From Acinetobacter pseudolwoffii (GTDB lineage Bacteria; Pseudomonadota; Gammaproteobacteria; Pseudomonadales; Moraxellaceae): a stretch of 64,000 bases of DNA. Shown piece by piece: positions 24,229 through 32,704 of the stretch. Location of the stretch: assembly GCF_002803605.1 (NCBI RefSeq), contig NZ_PHRG01000004.1, forward strand, positions 124,001 through 188,000, given 5' to 3'. Position 1 is the stretch's first letter. The number at the start of each line of letters is the position of its first letter. The translations under genes were made by a program, and so were the position numbers. The notes beneath the pieces were generated by a model that ran no database searches, had not been told where the DNA came from, and worked only from the letters and a program-made list of their open reading frames with translations.

Positions 24229-25140
24229 TTAAGCTAAACGTTCTGCGACCCGGAGCCATGCACTACGTGAACGAGGATTGGCTTTGACTTCTTCGTCACT
24301 GGCTTTTACGCGGGATACCTTCTTTAAACGTCGTGTATCTTTTTGCTGCCCCGGCATTCCCCAGCCAAAATCTTCGTCTAATGTAGATTCTTTTTGAATA
24401 AACTGTTTGATCAAACGGTCTTCCAGAGAGTGAAAGCTAATTACGGCCAAACGTGCCTCAGGTTTTAAAACCTCAACTGCTTGAGGCAAGAAGATTTCAA
24501 TATCTTCTAATTCTTTATTAATAGCAATACGAATCGCCTGGAAAGTACGCGTCGCAGCATGCTTATTTTTTTCCCATTTTGGATGCGCGACTTTCACAAT
24601 TTCCGCAAGTTGAGCCGTGGTCTCAATCTGCCCTGCCGCCTTGATGGCTTTGGCAATCCGGCGACTATAACGTTCTTCACCGTATTTAAAAATGATATTG
24701 GCCAGTGCTTCTTCTTCAATTTCAAGCAGCCATTCTGCTGCAGTTGGACCTTGAGAATTGTCCATGCGCATGTCTAGCGGGCCATCTTTCATAAAACTGA
24801 AACCACGTTCGGCCTGATCCAGCTGCGGCGAAGACACGCCTAAATCTGCCATCACCCCATCCACGGTCTCAATCCCAAGCTCAGCCAGTGCGTCTTTCAG
24901 ATCGGCAAAGCTGGCATGAATAATTTTAAAACGTGGATCCTCTTGTTCTAAGATTGCTGCCGTCTCTAGGGCCTGAGGATCTTTATCAAAGCCATACACA
25001 CGTGCATGTTCATCTAATTTTGATAACAATAAACGGGTATGTCCGCCACGACCAAAAGTACCGTCTACATAAATTCCCGTATTGCGACCTGCCAACAAGG
25101 CATCAATCGTTTCGTGAAGTAATACAGAAATATGTGACAT
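24229..25140 (-). CDS. rsmH: 16S rRNA (cytosine-N4)-methyltransferase
   Basis: Methylates N4 of C1402 in 16S rRNA. The 303-residue protein begins with HISVLLHETIDAL, and has the SAM motif YVDGTFGRGGHTR, the VMADLGVSSPQLDQAERGFSF stretch split by its typical aromatic residues, GPLDMRMD, the ATRTFQAIRIAINKE motif and VISFHSLEDR. It is the first gene of the cluster; no mraZ precedes it. The short upstream gap (to 25328) must hold the promoter of the whole division cluster, but I could not pick out a convincing one. Confidence 0.97.
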   Translation of the reverse strand: MSHISVLLHETIDALLAGRNTGIYVDGTFGRGGHTRLLLSKLDEHARVYGFDKDPQALETAAILEQEDPRFKIIHASFADLKDALAELGIETVDGVMADLGVSSPQLDQAERGFSFMKDGPLDMRMDNSQGPTAAEWLLEIEEEALANIIFKYGEERYSRRIAKAIKAAGQIETTAQLAEIVKVAHPKWEKNKHAATRTFQAIRIAINKELEDIEIFLPQAVEVLKPEARLAVISFHSLEDRLIKQFIQKESTLDEDFGWGMPGQQKDTRRLKKVSRVKASDEEVKANPRSRSAWLRVAERLA

Positions 25141-25270
25141 AAAAACTCAATCAATAGGGCGAAAAATTTAACTGCACATTATCACCCTGTTTCAGCAAAG
25201 CTCCAAACGACTTTTTGTAGATAAATATTACTTTCCATAGAGAAAACCGTTTTTATTTGAGTGTCGTCAA

Positions 25271-25300
25271 TAAAAAAGCCTCCGCAAGGGAGGCCTGTTT
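25271..25300 (-). terminator. Terminator after sbp (copy 1)
   Basis: Stem GCCTCC/GGAGGC (25278-25294) followed on the minus strand by T6. It lies about 30 bases beyond the stop codon of the sulfate-binding gene and isolates it from rsmH. Confidence 0.85.
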
Positions 25301-25328
25301 ATCTGTAATTCGTCTTCAAATCAGCAGA

Positions 25329-26348
25329 TTAACGTTTTGAGTTATAGATCTGATCAAAAATCGCGCCATTCACAAAATGGGTTTTCTGTGCATTGGCCCA
25401 GCCACCAAACACTTCATCAATGGTAAAGGTTTTGATTTTCGGGAATTGTGCTGAATATTTGGCTAATACTTTCTCATTGCGCGGACGGTAGAAATGTTTG
25501 GCTGCCATTTCCTGACCCAATGGGGAGTACAGGTAGTTGATATAACCTGTTGCCAACCATTTATTGCCATTTTTATCCACGGTACGATCGACAATGGCCA
25601 CCGATGGCTCGGTCAAAATCGTAATTGACGGATAAATAATATCGAACTTGTCTTTACCCAAAGTCTTTTGGGTAACCAGTGCTTCATTTTCCCAAGTCAG
25701 CAATACATCACCAATACCACGCTCAGCAAACGTGGTCATCGAAGCACGTGCTGCTGAGTCCATCACTTTGACATTTTTATAGAGTTTGCCGACAAAGTCC
25801 TGTGCTTTGGCTTTGTTCCCCCCCGGCTGTTTCTCGGCATAGCCCCAGGCAGACAGGTATACCCAACGTGGCAAACCACCGGTTTTCGGGTTGGGGGTAA
25901 TAATTTCTACGCCTGGCTTGGTCAGATCACTCCAGTCCTTGATGCCCTTCGGATTGCCTTTGCGTACCATAAACACGATGGTTGAGGTATAAGGTGCAGA
26001 ATTATGCGGAAACTCTTTTTGCCAACCGGGTTGAATCTGACCAGATTTCACGATTTCTTCGATGTCATTGGCCAGTGCCAAAGTCACCACATCGCCTTTT
26101 AGGCCATCGACCACCGAACGTGCCTGCTTGCCTGAACCACCATGTGACTGTTTAAAGTTCACATCCAGACCGGTCCGGTTTTTCCAGTAAGCACCAAATG
26201 ATTTATTGAATTCATCATAGAATTCACGGGTTGCATCATAAGACACATTTAGAAATTGACGATCAGCCGCCTGTGAGGCAGTCGCTGTCAAGCCTAGACC
26301 TGTAGCCAATAAGGCAACGCTAAATAACGATTTTAATTGATTTTTCAT
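25329..26348 (-). CDS. sbp: Sulfate/thiosulfate ABC transporter substrate-binding protein (copy 1)
   Basis: Periplasmic receptor that delivers sulfate (or thiosulfate) to the CysTWA importer. The 339-residue protein has a signal peptide ending at about residue 27 (ASQAAD) and the family signatures [35 protein letters not shown] (anion-binding Ser/Gly region), NPKTGG and WENEAL. It is followed by its own terminator and preceded by its own promoter, so it is a single-gene unit. No permease or ATPase gene is nearby. A close paralogue lies 244 bases upstream. The symbol sbp versus cysP cannot be settled by eye. Confidence 0.93.
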   Translation of the reverse strand: MKNQLKSLFSVALLATGLGLTATASQAADRQFLNVSYDATREFYDEFNKSFGAYWKNRTGLDVNFKQSHGGSGKQARSVVDGLKGDVVTLALANDIEEIVKSGQIQPGWQKEFPHNSAPYTSTIVFMVRKGNPKGIKDWSDLTKPGVEIITPNPKTGGLPRWVYLSAWGYAEKQPGGNKAKAQDFVGKLYKNVKVMDSAARASMTTFAERGIGDVLLTWENEALVTQKTLGKDKFDIIYPSITILTEPSVAIVDRTVDKNGNKWLATGYINYLYSPLGQEMAAKHFYRPRNEKVLAKYSAQFPKIKTFTIDEVFGGWANAQKTHFVNGAIFDQIYNSKR

Positions 26349-26380
26349 GAGCGCACGGGAGTTTATCTTGTATAGATATA

Positions 26381-26409
26381 ACTATATGAAATAAAATCAT
26401 TTATCGCAA
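26381..26409 (-). promoter_or_regulatory. Probable sigma-70 promoter of sbp copy 1
   Basis: On the minus strand TTGCGA (26404-26409) and TATAGT (26381-26386) are separated by exactly 17 bases. The -10 box lies about 32 bases before the start codon at 26348. Found by eye; the match is good but not verified. Confidence 0.5.
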
Positions 26410-26536
26410 TTCAACCTACAACATCACAACACGATATAATCAAAGGTTTTTTATTCTTAATCATCTGTTTTTAAAAACAAAATATAGCCAGTCATTTCAC
26501 TTATTTCGAATATATAGAATTTTATGCATTAAATAT

Positions 26537-26562
26537 AAAAAAAACGGATAACGCTTTATCCA
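26537..26562 (-). terminator. Terminator after sbp (copy 2)
   Basis: Minus-strand stem GGATAA/TTATCC (26546-26561) with a 4-base loop, followed by G and a run of eight T. It separates the second sulfate-binding gene from the promoter of the first. Confidence 0.8.
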
Positions 26563-26592
26563 TTTTCTTCATTCAATTTAGATTCAAGCTTG

Positions 26593-27594
26593 TTATCGCT
26601 TTTCATTATAAATCTGGTCATAAATCGCCCCATTCACAAAATGGGTTTTTTGCGCTTTTGCCCAGCCACCAAAGACTTTATCAATGGTGAAGGTCTGAAT
26701 TTTCGGAAATTGGGCGGAATATTTGGCAGCCACTTTGGCATCGCGTGGACGGAAGAAATATTTCGCAGCCAACTCCTGCCCTTTCAGGGAATACAGATAA
26801 TTCAAATAGCCTTTCGCCAGATTGGCATTGCCATTTTTATTCACATTTTTATCAACGATCGCCACCGATGGCTCGGCCAGAATTGAAATAGAGGGATAGA
26901 TGATATCGTACTTGTCCTTACCTAGACCTTGCGTTGCCAGCAAGGCTTCATTTTCCCAAGATAATAGTACATCGCCAATACCGCGCTCGGCAAAAGTCGT
27001 CAGTGAACCACGGGCACCGGAATCCAACACTTTGACATTTTGATAAAGCTTTTTGACCAGATCTCGGGCTTTGGCATCATTGCCACCGGGCTGTTTCAGC
27101 GCATAGCCCCAAGCAGACAGATAGATCCAACGTGGCGCTCCACCAGTTTTCGGGTTAGGCGTAATAATCTCGACACCCGGTTTGGTCAGATCATTCCAGT
27201 CCTTGATTTGCTTGGGATTAGCCTTACGCACCAAAAAAACGATTGTCGATGTATACGGTGCTGAATTATTTGAAAACTCTTTTTGCCAGCCTTTCTCGAT
27301 TAAACCGACATTGACGATTTCCTCAATGTCATTGGCCAAAGCCAAAGTCACCACATCGGCCTGCAAACCATCGACGACCGAACGTGCCTGCTTGCCTGAA
27401 CCGCCATGTGACTGTTTAAAATTGATTGTCTGTCCGGTTTCCTGCTTCCAGAACTGGCCAAACTCCTGATTATATTCTTGGTAAAATTCACGGGTCGGAT
27501 CATAGGAGACATTCAGGAAATCTTTGGCCATTACATTTTGTATGGTGGTTGCAGTAAATATTGTCAAGATTGCGGTTGCTATTATTTTTTTCAT
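26593..27594 (-). CDS. Sulfate/thiosulfate ABC transporter substrate-binding protein (copy 2)
   Basis: Paralogue of the gene at 25329-26348 with the same architecture: 333 residues, a signal peptide ending near residue 23 (NVMA-KD), [35 protein letters not shown] and NPKTGG. Long blocks are identical or nearly so at the protein level, whereas the signal peptide and the segments after NVSYD differ. This is the picture expected of an old tandem duplication with purifying selection or partial gene conversion. The two receptors may differ in ligand (sulfate, thiosulfate) or in expression; nothing in the sequence decides this. Confidence 0.92.
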   Translation of the reverse strand: MKKIIATAILTIFTATTIQNVMAKDFLNVSYDPTREFYQEYNQEFGQFWKQETGQTINFKQSHGGSGKQARSVVDGLQADVVTLALANDIEEIVNVGLIEKGWQKEFSNNSAPYTSTIVFLVRKANPKQIKDWNDLTKPGVEIITPNPKTGGAPRWIYLSAWGYALKQPGGNDAKARDLVKKLYQNVKVLDSGARGSLTTFAERGIGDVLLSWENEALLATQGLGKDKYDIIYPSISILAEPSVAIVDKNVNKNGNANLAKGYLNYLYSLKGQELAAKYFFRPRDAKVAAKYSAQFPKIQTFTIDKVFGGWAKAQKTHFVNGAIYDQIYNEKR

Positions 27595-27986
27595 GTTATG
27601 TGACTCATTATTGAGATAACCACACTGTATAAATAAAAAATAAATATAACAATCATGTGTTTATAATAATATTGATGATCTATTTCTGATTTTGAGATAT
27701 CTGCTAACAATTAAACCTGGATACATATTCTGCTAAAAAATTAATCTCCTGCTACAATATAAGACAGTTCTTCACGTTCTCTTCACAGTTGTCTGTTAAA
27801 AATAGGCCGCCAAAAGAGAGAATTACGATTTTTAGTAATTTTCCATAGATGTTATATTAATTTTTTGTAAAAAATGTGACTTGGTTCTACTTCTTTATAA
27901 TCAACTGTGATTAAATTGTAGACGGAGTATTAAAAAAACATTTTTAACAGAATAAAACCAACCAGAAGCAAGGAGGAAGTTTGGAT
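27595..27986. other. Divergent intergenic region between sbp copy 2 and the small exported protein gene
   Basis: About 390 bases of AT-rich sequence that must hold promoters in both directions. A TATAAT hexamer occurs on the plus strand at about 27895, without a convincing -35 at 17 bases. No open frame, RNA gene or strong inverted repeat was recognised. Confidence 0.5.
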
Positions 27987-28289
27987 ATGAAATTTAAATT
28001 ATTCACAGCTAGCATCCTAAGTCTGATCATGCTGTTTTCGATTCAACTGGGTCATGCCGTCGTTGTGAAGACAGATTTGCAGAAGGCCTCAGTCACTACT
28101 GTTGAAAGCAAGACATCGCCGATTGAAAAAGCAATTCAACAACAAAAAAGCGAAAAAACCCTGCATACAGACGATAATCTTAAAGTCTTAACTGCGCTGA
28201 AAGTCGCACCTTCACAAAATTTCTTTGCAGCACAAAATTATCGCTTTACCCGCTTCGTACAAAGCATATTTTCTAGCGATCATTCTTAA
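27987..28289 (+). CDS. Small exported protein of unknown function
   Basis: I do not recognise this 100-residue protein. It has a clean Sec signal peptide: basic MKFK, a hydrophobic core to about residue 22, and a likely cleavage after GHA at residue 24. The mature part of about 76 residues is polar, rich in Lys, Gln, Ser and Thr, lacks cysteines, and ends in a short aromatic/basic segment around NYRFTRFVQSIF. A very strong AAGGAGG precedes the start. The ATG at 27987 is preferred over an in-frame TTG at 27981 because its spacing to the AAGGAGG is longer and ATG is the stronger codon, though the TTG cannot be excluded. It is a single gene closed by a strong terminator. The function is unknown. 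Confidence 0.75.
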   Translation: MKFKLFTASILSLIMLFSIQLGHAVVVKTDLQKASVTTVESKTSPIEKAIQQQKSEKTLHTDDNLKVLTALKVAPSQNFFAAQNYRFTRFVQSIFSSDHS

Positions 28290-28325
28290 TCAGTTTTAAC
28301 CAACTCGAATAACAGCAGGATTTAA

Positions 28326-28373
28326 AGCCACATCACTGAATGTTGAATAAAGCATTAAGTGATGTGGCTTTTT
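28326..28373 (+). terminator. Strong terminator after the small exported protein gene
   Basis: A 12-bp perfect stem AGCCACATCACT/AGTGATGTGGCT (28326-28337 and 28358-28369) with a 20-base loop, followed by a T run. It also insulates gltX from upstream transcription. Confidence 0.85.
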
Positions 28374-28416
28374 CGCTATAATAGAACCAAATTTATATTC
28401 TAGATTATATCCGGCT

Positions 28417-29925
28417 ATGACTGTTCGTACTCGTATTGCACCTTCTCCTACAGGTTTTCCTCATGTAGGTACTGCCTATATTGCCTTGTTTAACTTATGT
28501 TTTGCTAAACAGCATGGGGGTGAATTCATCCTTCGTATTGAAGATACCGACCAACTGCGCTCAACACCTGAATCTGAAAAAATGATCCTGGATTCATTGC
28601 GCTGGCTCGGTCTCAACTGGTCTGAAGGTCCAGATGTGGGTGGCCCACATGCACCGTACCGCCAGTCAGAACGCATGGATATTTATAAAAACTATGCGCT
28701 GGAACTGGTTGAAAAAGGTCATGCCTTCTACTGTTTCGCTACTGCCGAAGAACTGGATCAAATGCGTGCTGAACAGCAAGCACGTGGTGAATCTCCACGT
28801 TATGACGGTCGAGGCTTAAACCTTTCTCAAGAAGAGGTCGAGCGTCGTTTGGCTGCTGGCGAAGCACATGTGATTCGCATGAAAGTACCGACTGAAGGTA
28901 TTTGTAAATTTAATGACATGCTGCGTGGTGAAGTCGAGATTCCATGGGCGCAGGTCGACATGCAGATTCTGCTGAAAACTGACGGCTTGCCAACTTATCA
29001 TTTGGCCAACGTGGTGGATGACCATTTAATGCAAATCACGCATGTGATTCGTGGTGAAGAATGGATTCCGTCTGCACCGAAGCATCAGTTGCTGTACCAG
29101 TATTTCGGTTGGGAGATGCCGGTACTGTGTCACATGCCACTGCTACGCAACCCGGACAAATCAAAATTGTCTAAGCGTAAAAACCCAACTTCAATCAACT
29201 ATTACAAAGATATCGGTGTACTGCCTGAAGCCTTGTTGAACTACTTGGGTCGTATGGGCTGGTCAATGCCAGATGAAAGTGAAAAATTCACATTGGCAGA
29301 AATGATTGAACATTTTGATATCAAACGCGTATCACTCGGTGGTCCAATCTTTGATGTTGAAAAACTCAACTGGCTCAATGGTCAATGGATCAAAGCCCTT
29401 TCTCCTGCTGAATTGCTCGATACGCTGCTGGCATGGAAAGCAGACCGTGCCAAATTAGAAGAAATTGCAGCTGCGATTCAACCACGTATCAACTTGCTGT
29501 CTGAAGCAGTGAACTGGTCTGCGCATTACTTCAACCACTTCCCGACACTGACTCAGGAGCAGTTTGTCAGCAAAAAACTGTCTGACGAACAGGTACGTCA
29601 GAGCTTGCAGTTTGCCATTTGGCGTTTAGAAAGCCTGTTCACCTGGAACAACGACACGGTCAGCCAAACCTTGATGGATTTGGCAGCACAAATGGAAATT
29701 AAACTGCGTGACTTCATGCCGGCCTTTTTTATTGCCATTGCCGGTTCAACTGCGTCTACCCCGGTGATGCAGACTATGGTCACCATTGGCCCTGATTTGA
29801 CCTTCGCACGTTTACGTCATGCGCTGGAAATTGTCGGTGGCCCAAGCAAAAAAGAGCTGAAAGTCTGGGAAAAACTCAATGAAAGCTTAAAATTGCCGAA
29901 AAATGAAGCGGTTGATCAAGCTTAA
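28417..29925 (+). CDS. gltX: Glutamyl-tRNA synthetase
   Basis: Class I synthetase that charges tRNA-Glu. The 502-residue protein has the HIGH-equivalent motif in [14 protein letters not shown], the LRIEDTD substrate stretch, and the KLSKRK (KMSKS-type) motif at about residues 250-255. The C-terminal helical domains follow to residue 502. It ends 57 bases before a tRNA promoter, and a tRNA-Glu gene lies 170 bases downstream, so enzyme and substrate are encoded side by side. I see no cysteine-based zinc site of the E. coli type in the SWIM region; many GltX proteins lack it. Confidence 0.96.
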   Translation: MTVRTRIAPSPTGFPHVGTAYIALFNLCFAKQHGGEFILRIEDTDQLRSTPESEKMILDSLRWLGLNWSEGPDVGGPHAPYRQSERMDIYKNYALELVEKGHAFYCFATAEELDQMRAEQQARGESPRYDGRGLNLSQEEVERRLAAGEAHVIRMKVPTEGICKFNDMLRGEVEIPWAQVDMQILLKTDGLPTYHLANVVDDHLMQITHVIRGEEWIPSAPKHQLLYQYFGWEMPVLCHMPLLRNPDKSKLSKRKNPTSINYYKDIGVLPEALLNYLGRMGWSMPDESEKFTLAEMIEHFDIKRVSLGGPIFDVEKLNWLNGQWIKALSPAELLDTLLAWKADRAKLEEIAAAIQPRINLLSEAVNWSAHYFNHFPTLTQEQFVSKKLSDEQVRQSLQFAIWRLESLFTWNNDTVSQTLMDLAAQMEIKLRDFMPAFFIAIAGSTASTPVMQTMVTIGPDLTFARLRHALEIVGGPSKKELKVWEKLNESLKLPKNEAVDQA

Positions 29926-29937
29926 TCAATTTTTTTG

Positions 29938-29966
29938 TTGACGTGTGAGCGCGATATCCCTAATAT
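29938..29966 (+). promoter_or_regulatory. Sigma-70 promoter of the tRNA-Ala/tRNA-Glu unit
   Basis: TTGACG (29938-29943) and TAATAT (29961-29966) are spaced by exactly 17 bases. The expected start is near 29973. The discriminator after the -10 box is GC-rich (AGCGCTC), as in stringently controlled stable-RNA promoters. Confidence 0.8.
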
Positions 29967-29976
29967 AGCGCTCACA
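29944..29976. repeat. Perfect 9-bp inverted repeat spanning the tRNA-Ala promoter
   Basis: TGTGAGCGC (29944-29952) and GCGCTCACA (29968-29976) are exact inverted copies separated by 15 bases. The left arm begins directly after the -35 box, the -10 box lies between the arms, and the right arm covers the discriminator and the probable start point. The layout resembles an operator, or a hairpin at the end of gltX. Confidence 0.7.
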
Positions 29977-29982
29977 CAGACT

Positions 29983-30058
29983 GGGGTCATAGCTCAGTTG
30001 GTAGAGCGCTACAATGGCATTGTAGAGGTCAGGAGTTCGATACTCCTTGACTCCACCA
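29983..30058 (+). tRNA. tRNA-Ala (anticodon GGC)
   Basis: A 76-base cloverleaf including the encoded CCA end. The acceptor stem is GGGGTCA/TGACTCC, the D arm lies around AGCTCAGTTGGTAGAGC, and the anticodon stem CTACA/TGTAG encloses the loop ATGGCAT with anticodon GGC. The T loop is TTCGATA. It reads GCC/GCT alanine codons. Confidence 0.95.
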
Positions 30059-30094
30059 AATCAAGTCTTGCTTTAGCTGTGTAATGCCTCAATT

Positions 30095-30170
30095 GTCCCT
30101 ATCGTCTAGAGGCCTAGGACATCGCCCTTTCACGGCGGTAACCGGGGTTCGAATCCCCGTAGGGACGCCA
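30095..30170 (+). tRNA. tRNA-Glu (anticodon TTC)
   Basis: A 76-base cloverleaf with encoded CCA. The acceptor stem is GTCCCTA/TAGGGAC, the anticodon stem around CCCTTTCACG gives anticodon TTC, and the T arm is CCGGGGTTCGAATCCCCG. It lies 36 bases after tRNA-Ala with no separate promoter visible, so both probably come from one precursor, ended at 30205-30232. Confidence 0.96.
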
Positions 30171-30204
30171 TATTCAAGATTACTTTTGAAGTGGTCTTTT
30201 AAAA

Positions 30205-30232
30205 AACCCAAGCATTATGACTTGGGTTTTTT
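30205..30232 (+). terminator. Terminator after the tRNA-Ala/tRNA-Glu unit
   Basis: Stem AACCCAAG/CTTGGGTT with an 8-base loop, preceded by A and followed by a T run. Confidence 0.85.
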
Positions 30233-30320
30233 ATTGCCTGTATATTTTATGTTGGGCAATATTTCGGTTTCTTCGCATCTTCCGATAAAATAATCAGTAA
30301 TTTAGAATTTTGGAGTTGTA

Positions 30321-30662
30321 ATGCAATATCGTTGCCCTAAGTGTCAAAGCCCGAAAATCATGCCGGTGGCCCAGCCAGGTCAAGCAGCTCCACGTCCGGT
30401 GGTTCCTAAAAGCCTGATGTTTCTGGTGCCCGCCCTATTCCTATTATTATTGCTGGTGATCATCAGTATCGCGATGTGGATCTTTGGTGATGGTGCAGGT
30501 ACAACTTTACAGACTGCAACCGTCATCGTCTTTATTCTTTCTTTGATTGCAGGCTTTATGTTCTATAAAGACTTGCCTGATTTTAAAATTTCCATGCAGG
30601 CCTTCATGCAGACCCAAAAGAAATGGAAATGTCGTGAATGTAATCACGAGTGGGAAATCTAA
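30321..30662 (+). CDS. Small membrane protein with a split zinc ribbon, function unknown
   Basis: The 113-residue protein has a CPKC knuckle at residues 5-8 and a second, CREC, at about 104-107, the latter inside KWKCRECNHEWEI, a typical zinc-ribbon end. Between them are a Pro-rich linker and two hydrophobic segments (about residues 34-56 and 66-84). With two membrane passes both ends lie on the same side, so the two knuckles could form one zinc site. I do not recognise a named family; the arrangement suggests a small membrane scaffold or sensor. It is a single gene between a tRNA terminator and the bidirectional terminator at 30693-30716. Confidence 0.75.
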   Translation: MQYRCPKCQSPKIMPVAQPGQAAPRPVVPKSLMFLVPALFLLLLLVIISIAMWIFGDGAGTTLQTATVIVFILSLIAGFMFYKDLPDFKISMQAFMQTQKKWKCRECNHEWEI

Positions 30663-30692
30663 GTCACTCCCCACCGCCCTATAAGCACAAAA

Positions 30693-30716
30693 AACCAGCC
30701 CGAAGGCTGGTTTTTT
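30693..30716. terminator. Bidirectional terminator between the zinc-ribbon gene and ettA
   Basis: An 8-bp stem AACCAGCC/GGCTGGTT with loop CGAA, flanked by A and T runs, between two convergent genes. Confidence 0.9.
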
Positions 30717-30732
30717 ATTTTAAAATCAGGGA

Positions 30733-32394
30733 TTAAACACCAATTTTACGGTATTTTTGACGCTTCGCGACCAAATCATCACCATCGCGCTTACGACGAT
30801 ATTCTTCAAACTCAGCATAGTTACCAGTGAAGAATTCAGGTGTTTCACCTTCAAATGACAAAATGTGCGTTGCAATACGGTCCAGGAACCAACGGTCATG
30901 CGAGATCACCATCACAGTACCCGGGAACACCAGAATGGCATCCTCAAGCGCACGTAAGGTTTCGATATCCAGGTCGTTTGACGGTTCATCGAGCAAGATT
31001 ACGTTTGCGCCCATTTGCAGGATTTTAGCCAGTTGTAAACGGTTACGCTCACCACCTGACAATTGACCGACACGTTTTTGCTGATCCTGGCCTTTAAAGT
31101 TAAAACGACCGATATATGCACGAGATGCAATTTCGTATTCGCCAATCTTCAAGATGTCTAAACCGCCAGAAACTTCTTCCCAAACCGTTTTGTTGTCATC
31201 AAGCGTGTCACGAATCTGACCCACATAAGCCACTTTCACCGACTCACCCAGTACCACAGAACCGGTATCCGGTTGTTGTTCACCGGTCATCATGCGGAAC
31301 AGTGTGGTTTTACCTGCACCGTTCTCACCGACGATACCCACGATCGCAGCAGGCGGTACAACGAATGATAAATCTTTATACAGGGTACGATCACCAAACG
31401 ATTTGCTGATGCCTTCAACTTCTACAACCTTGTTGCCTAGACGTGGACCAGGTGGAATGTAGATTTCAGAGGTTTCGTTACGCTGTTGGAATTCACGCGA
31501 GTTAAGCTCTTCAAAACGCTCCATACGCGCTTTGTTTTTCTTTTGCTGGCCTTTGGCATTTGAGCGAACCCATTCAAGTTCTTTTTTCAATGCTTTAGCA
31601 AAAGATTCTTCTTGCTTGTTCTCTTGCTCTAGACGCGCATTTTTCTGCTCTAACCAAGAAGAGTAGTTACCTTGGTATGGAATGCCCATGCCACGGTCAA
31701 GCTCAAGAATCCACTCAGCCACGTTATCCAAGAAATAACGGTCATGCGTAATCGCAACGATGGTACCCGGGAAGTCTTTCAAGAAACGTTCTAACCAGGC
31801 AACAGATGATGCATCTAAATGGTTCGTCGGTTCGTCAAGAAGCAACATGTCTGGCTTAGACAAGAGCAAACGGCACAGTGCCACACGGCGGCGTTCACCA
31901 CCTGAAAGCAGTTTAACATCGGCATCCCAAGCTGGAAGGTTCAGTGCAGCAGCTGCCTGATCCATCTGATTGGCAAGGTTATGTGCATCCCATGCATGGA
32001 TAATGGCTTCGAGCTTTTCTTGCTCTTTTGCAAGTGCATCAAAGTCAGCATCTTCTGCTGCATATTCTGCAAATACTTCGTCAAGACGTGCCAAAGCATC
32101 CAGCGGCTCACGCAGACCATCTTCAACGTTGCCACGCACGTCTTTAGTTTCATCTAAAGGCGGCTCTTGCTCGAGATAACCGATTTTAGTACCTGGTTGT
32201 GCACGTGCTTCACCAGAGAAATCTTTATCTACGCCCGCCATAATACGAAGCAAGGTCGATTTACCTGCACCGTTTAGACCAAGCACACCAATTTTTGCGC
32301 CCGGGAAAAATGATAAGGAGATATCTTTCAGGATTTCGCGTTTCGGCGGCACCATCTTAGACACTCGGTTCATCGTATAAATATATTGGGCCAC
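30733..32394 (-). CDS. ettA: Energy-dependent translational throttle protein (ABC-F ATPase)
   Basis: ABC-F protein that binds the ribosomal E site and gates the first elongation step according to ATP/ADP level. The 553-residue protein has two ABC domains: the first with GLNGAGKSTLLR, LSGGERRRVALCR and LLLDEPTNHLD, the second with GENGAGKTTLFR, LSGGERNRLQLAK and LLDEPSNDLD. A P-site tRNA interaction linker rich in Lys and Arg (GQQKKNKARMERFEEL) lies between them. The start is a GTG at 32394 giving VAQYIYTMNRVSK; it has GAGGAG six bases upstream and matches the length expected of EttA. A longer reading to 32439 is in frame but would add 15 unlikely residues. Confidence 0.95.
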   Translation of the reverse strand: MAQYIYTMNRVSKMVPPKREILKDISLSFFPGAKIGVLGLNGAGKSTLLRIMAGVDKDFSGEARAQPGTKIGYLEQEPPLDETKDVRGNVEDGLREPLDALARLDEVFAEYAAEDADFDALAKEQEKLEAIIHAWDAHNLANQMDQAAAALNLPAWDADVKLLSGGERRRVALCRLLLSKPDMLLLDEPTNHLDASSVAWLERFLKDFPGTIVAITHDRYFLDNVAEWILELDRGMGIPYQGNYSSWLEQKNARLEQENKQEESFAKALKKELEWVRSNAKGQQKKNKARMERFEELNSREFQQRNETSEIYIPPGPRLGNKVVEVEGISKSFGDRTLYKDLSFVVPPAAIVGIVGENGAGKTTLFRMMTGEQQPDTGSVVLGESVKVAYVGQIRDTLDDNKTVWEEVSGGLDILKIGEYEIASRAYIGRFNFKGQDQQKRVGQLSGGERNRLQLAKILQMGANVILLDEPSNDLDIETLRALEDAILVFPGTVMVISHDRWFLDRIATHILSFEGETPEFFTGNYAEFEEYRRKRDGDDLVAKRQKYRKIGV

Positions 32395-32704
32395 GTAGGA
32401 CTCCTCAACTGAAAAACCAAATGGGGTTAAAACAACCACCCCAGCTCAAAAAAGAGCGAAAAAATAATCGGCTATTATACGCAGAAAGCTGCGAAAACAT
32501 AAGCCATTGCCATGAACTTCAATGCATTGTTACAAGTTTATTTATGGTGATTTTTCAAACAGCTGATTTAAGTCAAATAAGTGCGTCGAATCCCAATTTA
32601 TATATGATTATTTCATCTATCTATTTCAGTAAAATTGCACTTTTACTTATATATGAAAATGTTACACTCAAGTCATAAACTTAAACACAAGAAGATCAGT
32701 CATA
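32395..32704. other. 310-base divergent gap between ettA and metY
   Basis: Holds the divergent promoters. The strong ettA ribosome-binding site GAGGAG (minus strand, 32401-32406) lies six bases before the GTG start. Toward metY the sequence is AT-rich with TTGCAC at about 32635 as a possible -35, but no good -10 at 17 bases. I looked for a SAM-type riboswitch ahead of the methionine gene and saw none. Confidence 0.5.

Noticed and set aside
30084..30293. 69-codon open frame on the plus strand
   Set aside because: It reads through tRNA-Glu and its terminator.
32520..32704. SAM or methionine riboswitch ahead of metY
   Set aside because: No kink-turn, conserved core or terminator-antiterminator arrangement could be seen; the region is plain AT-rich sequence.
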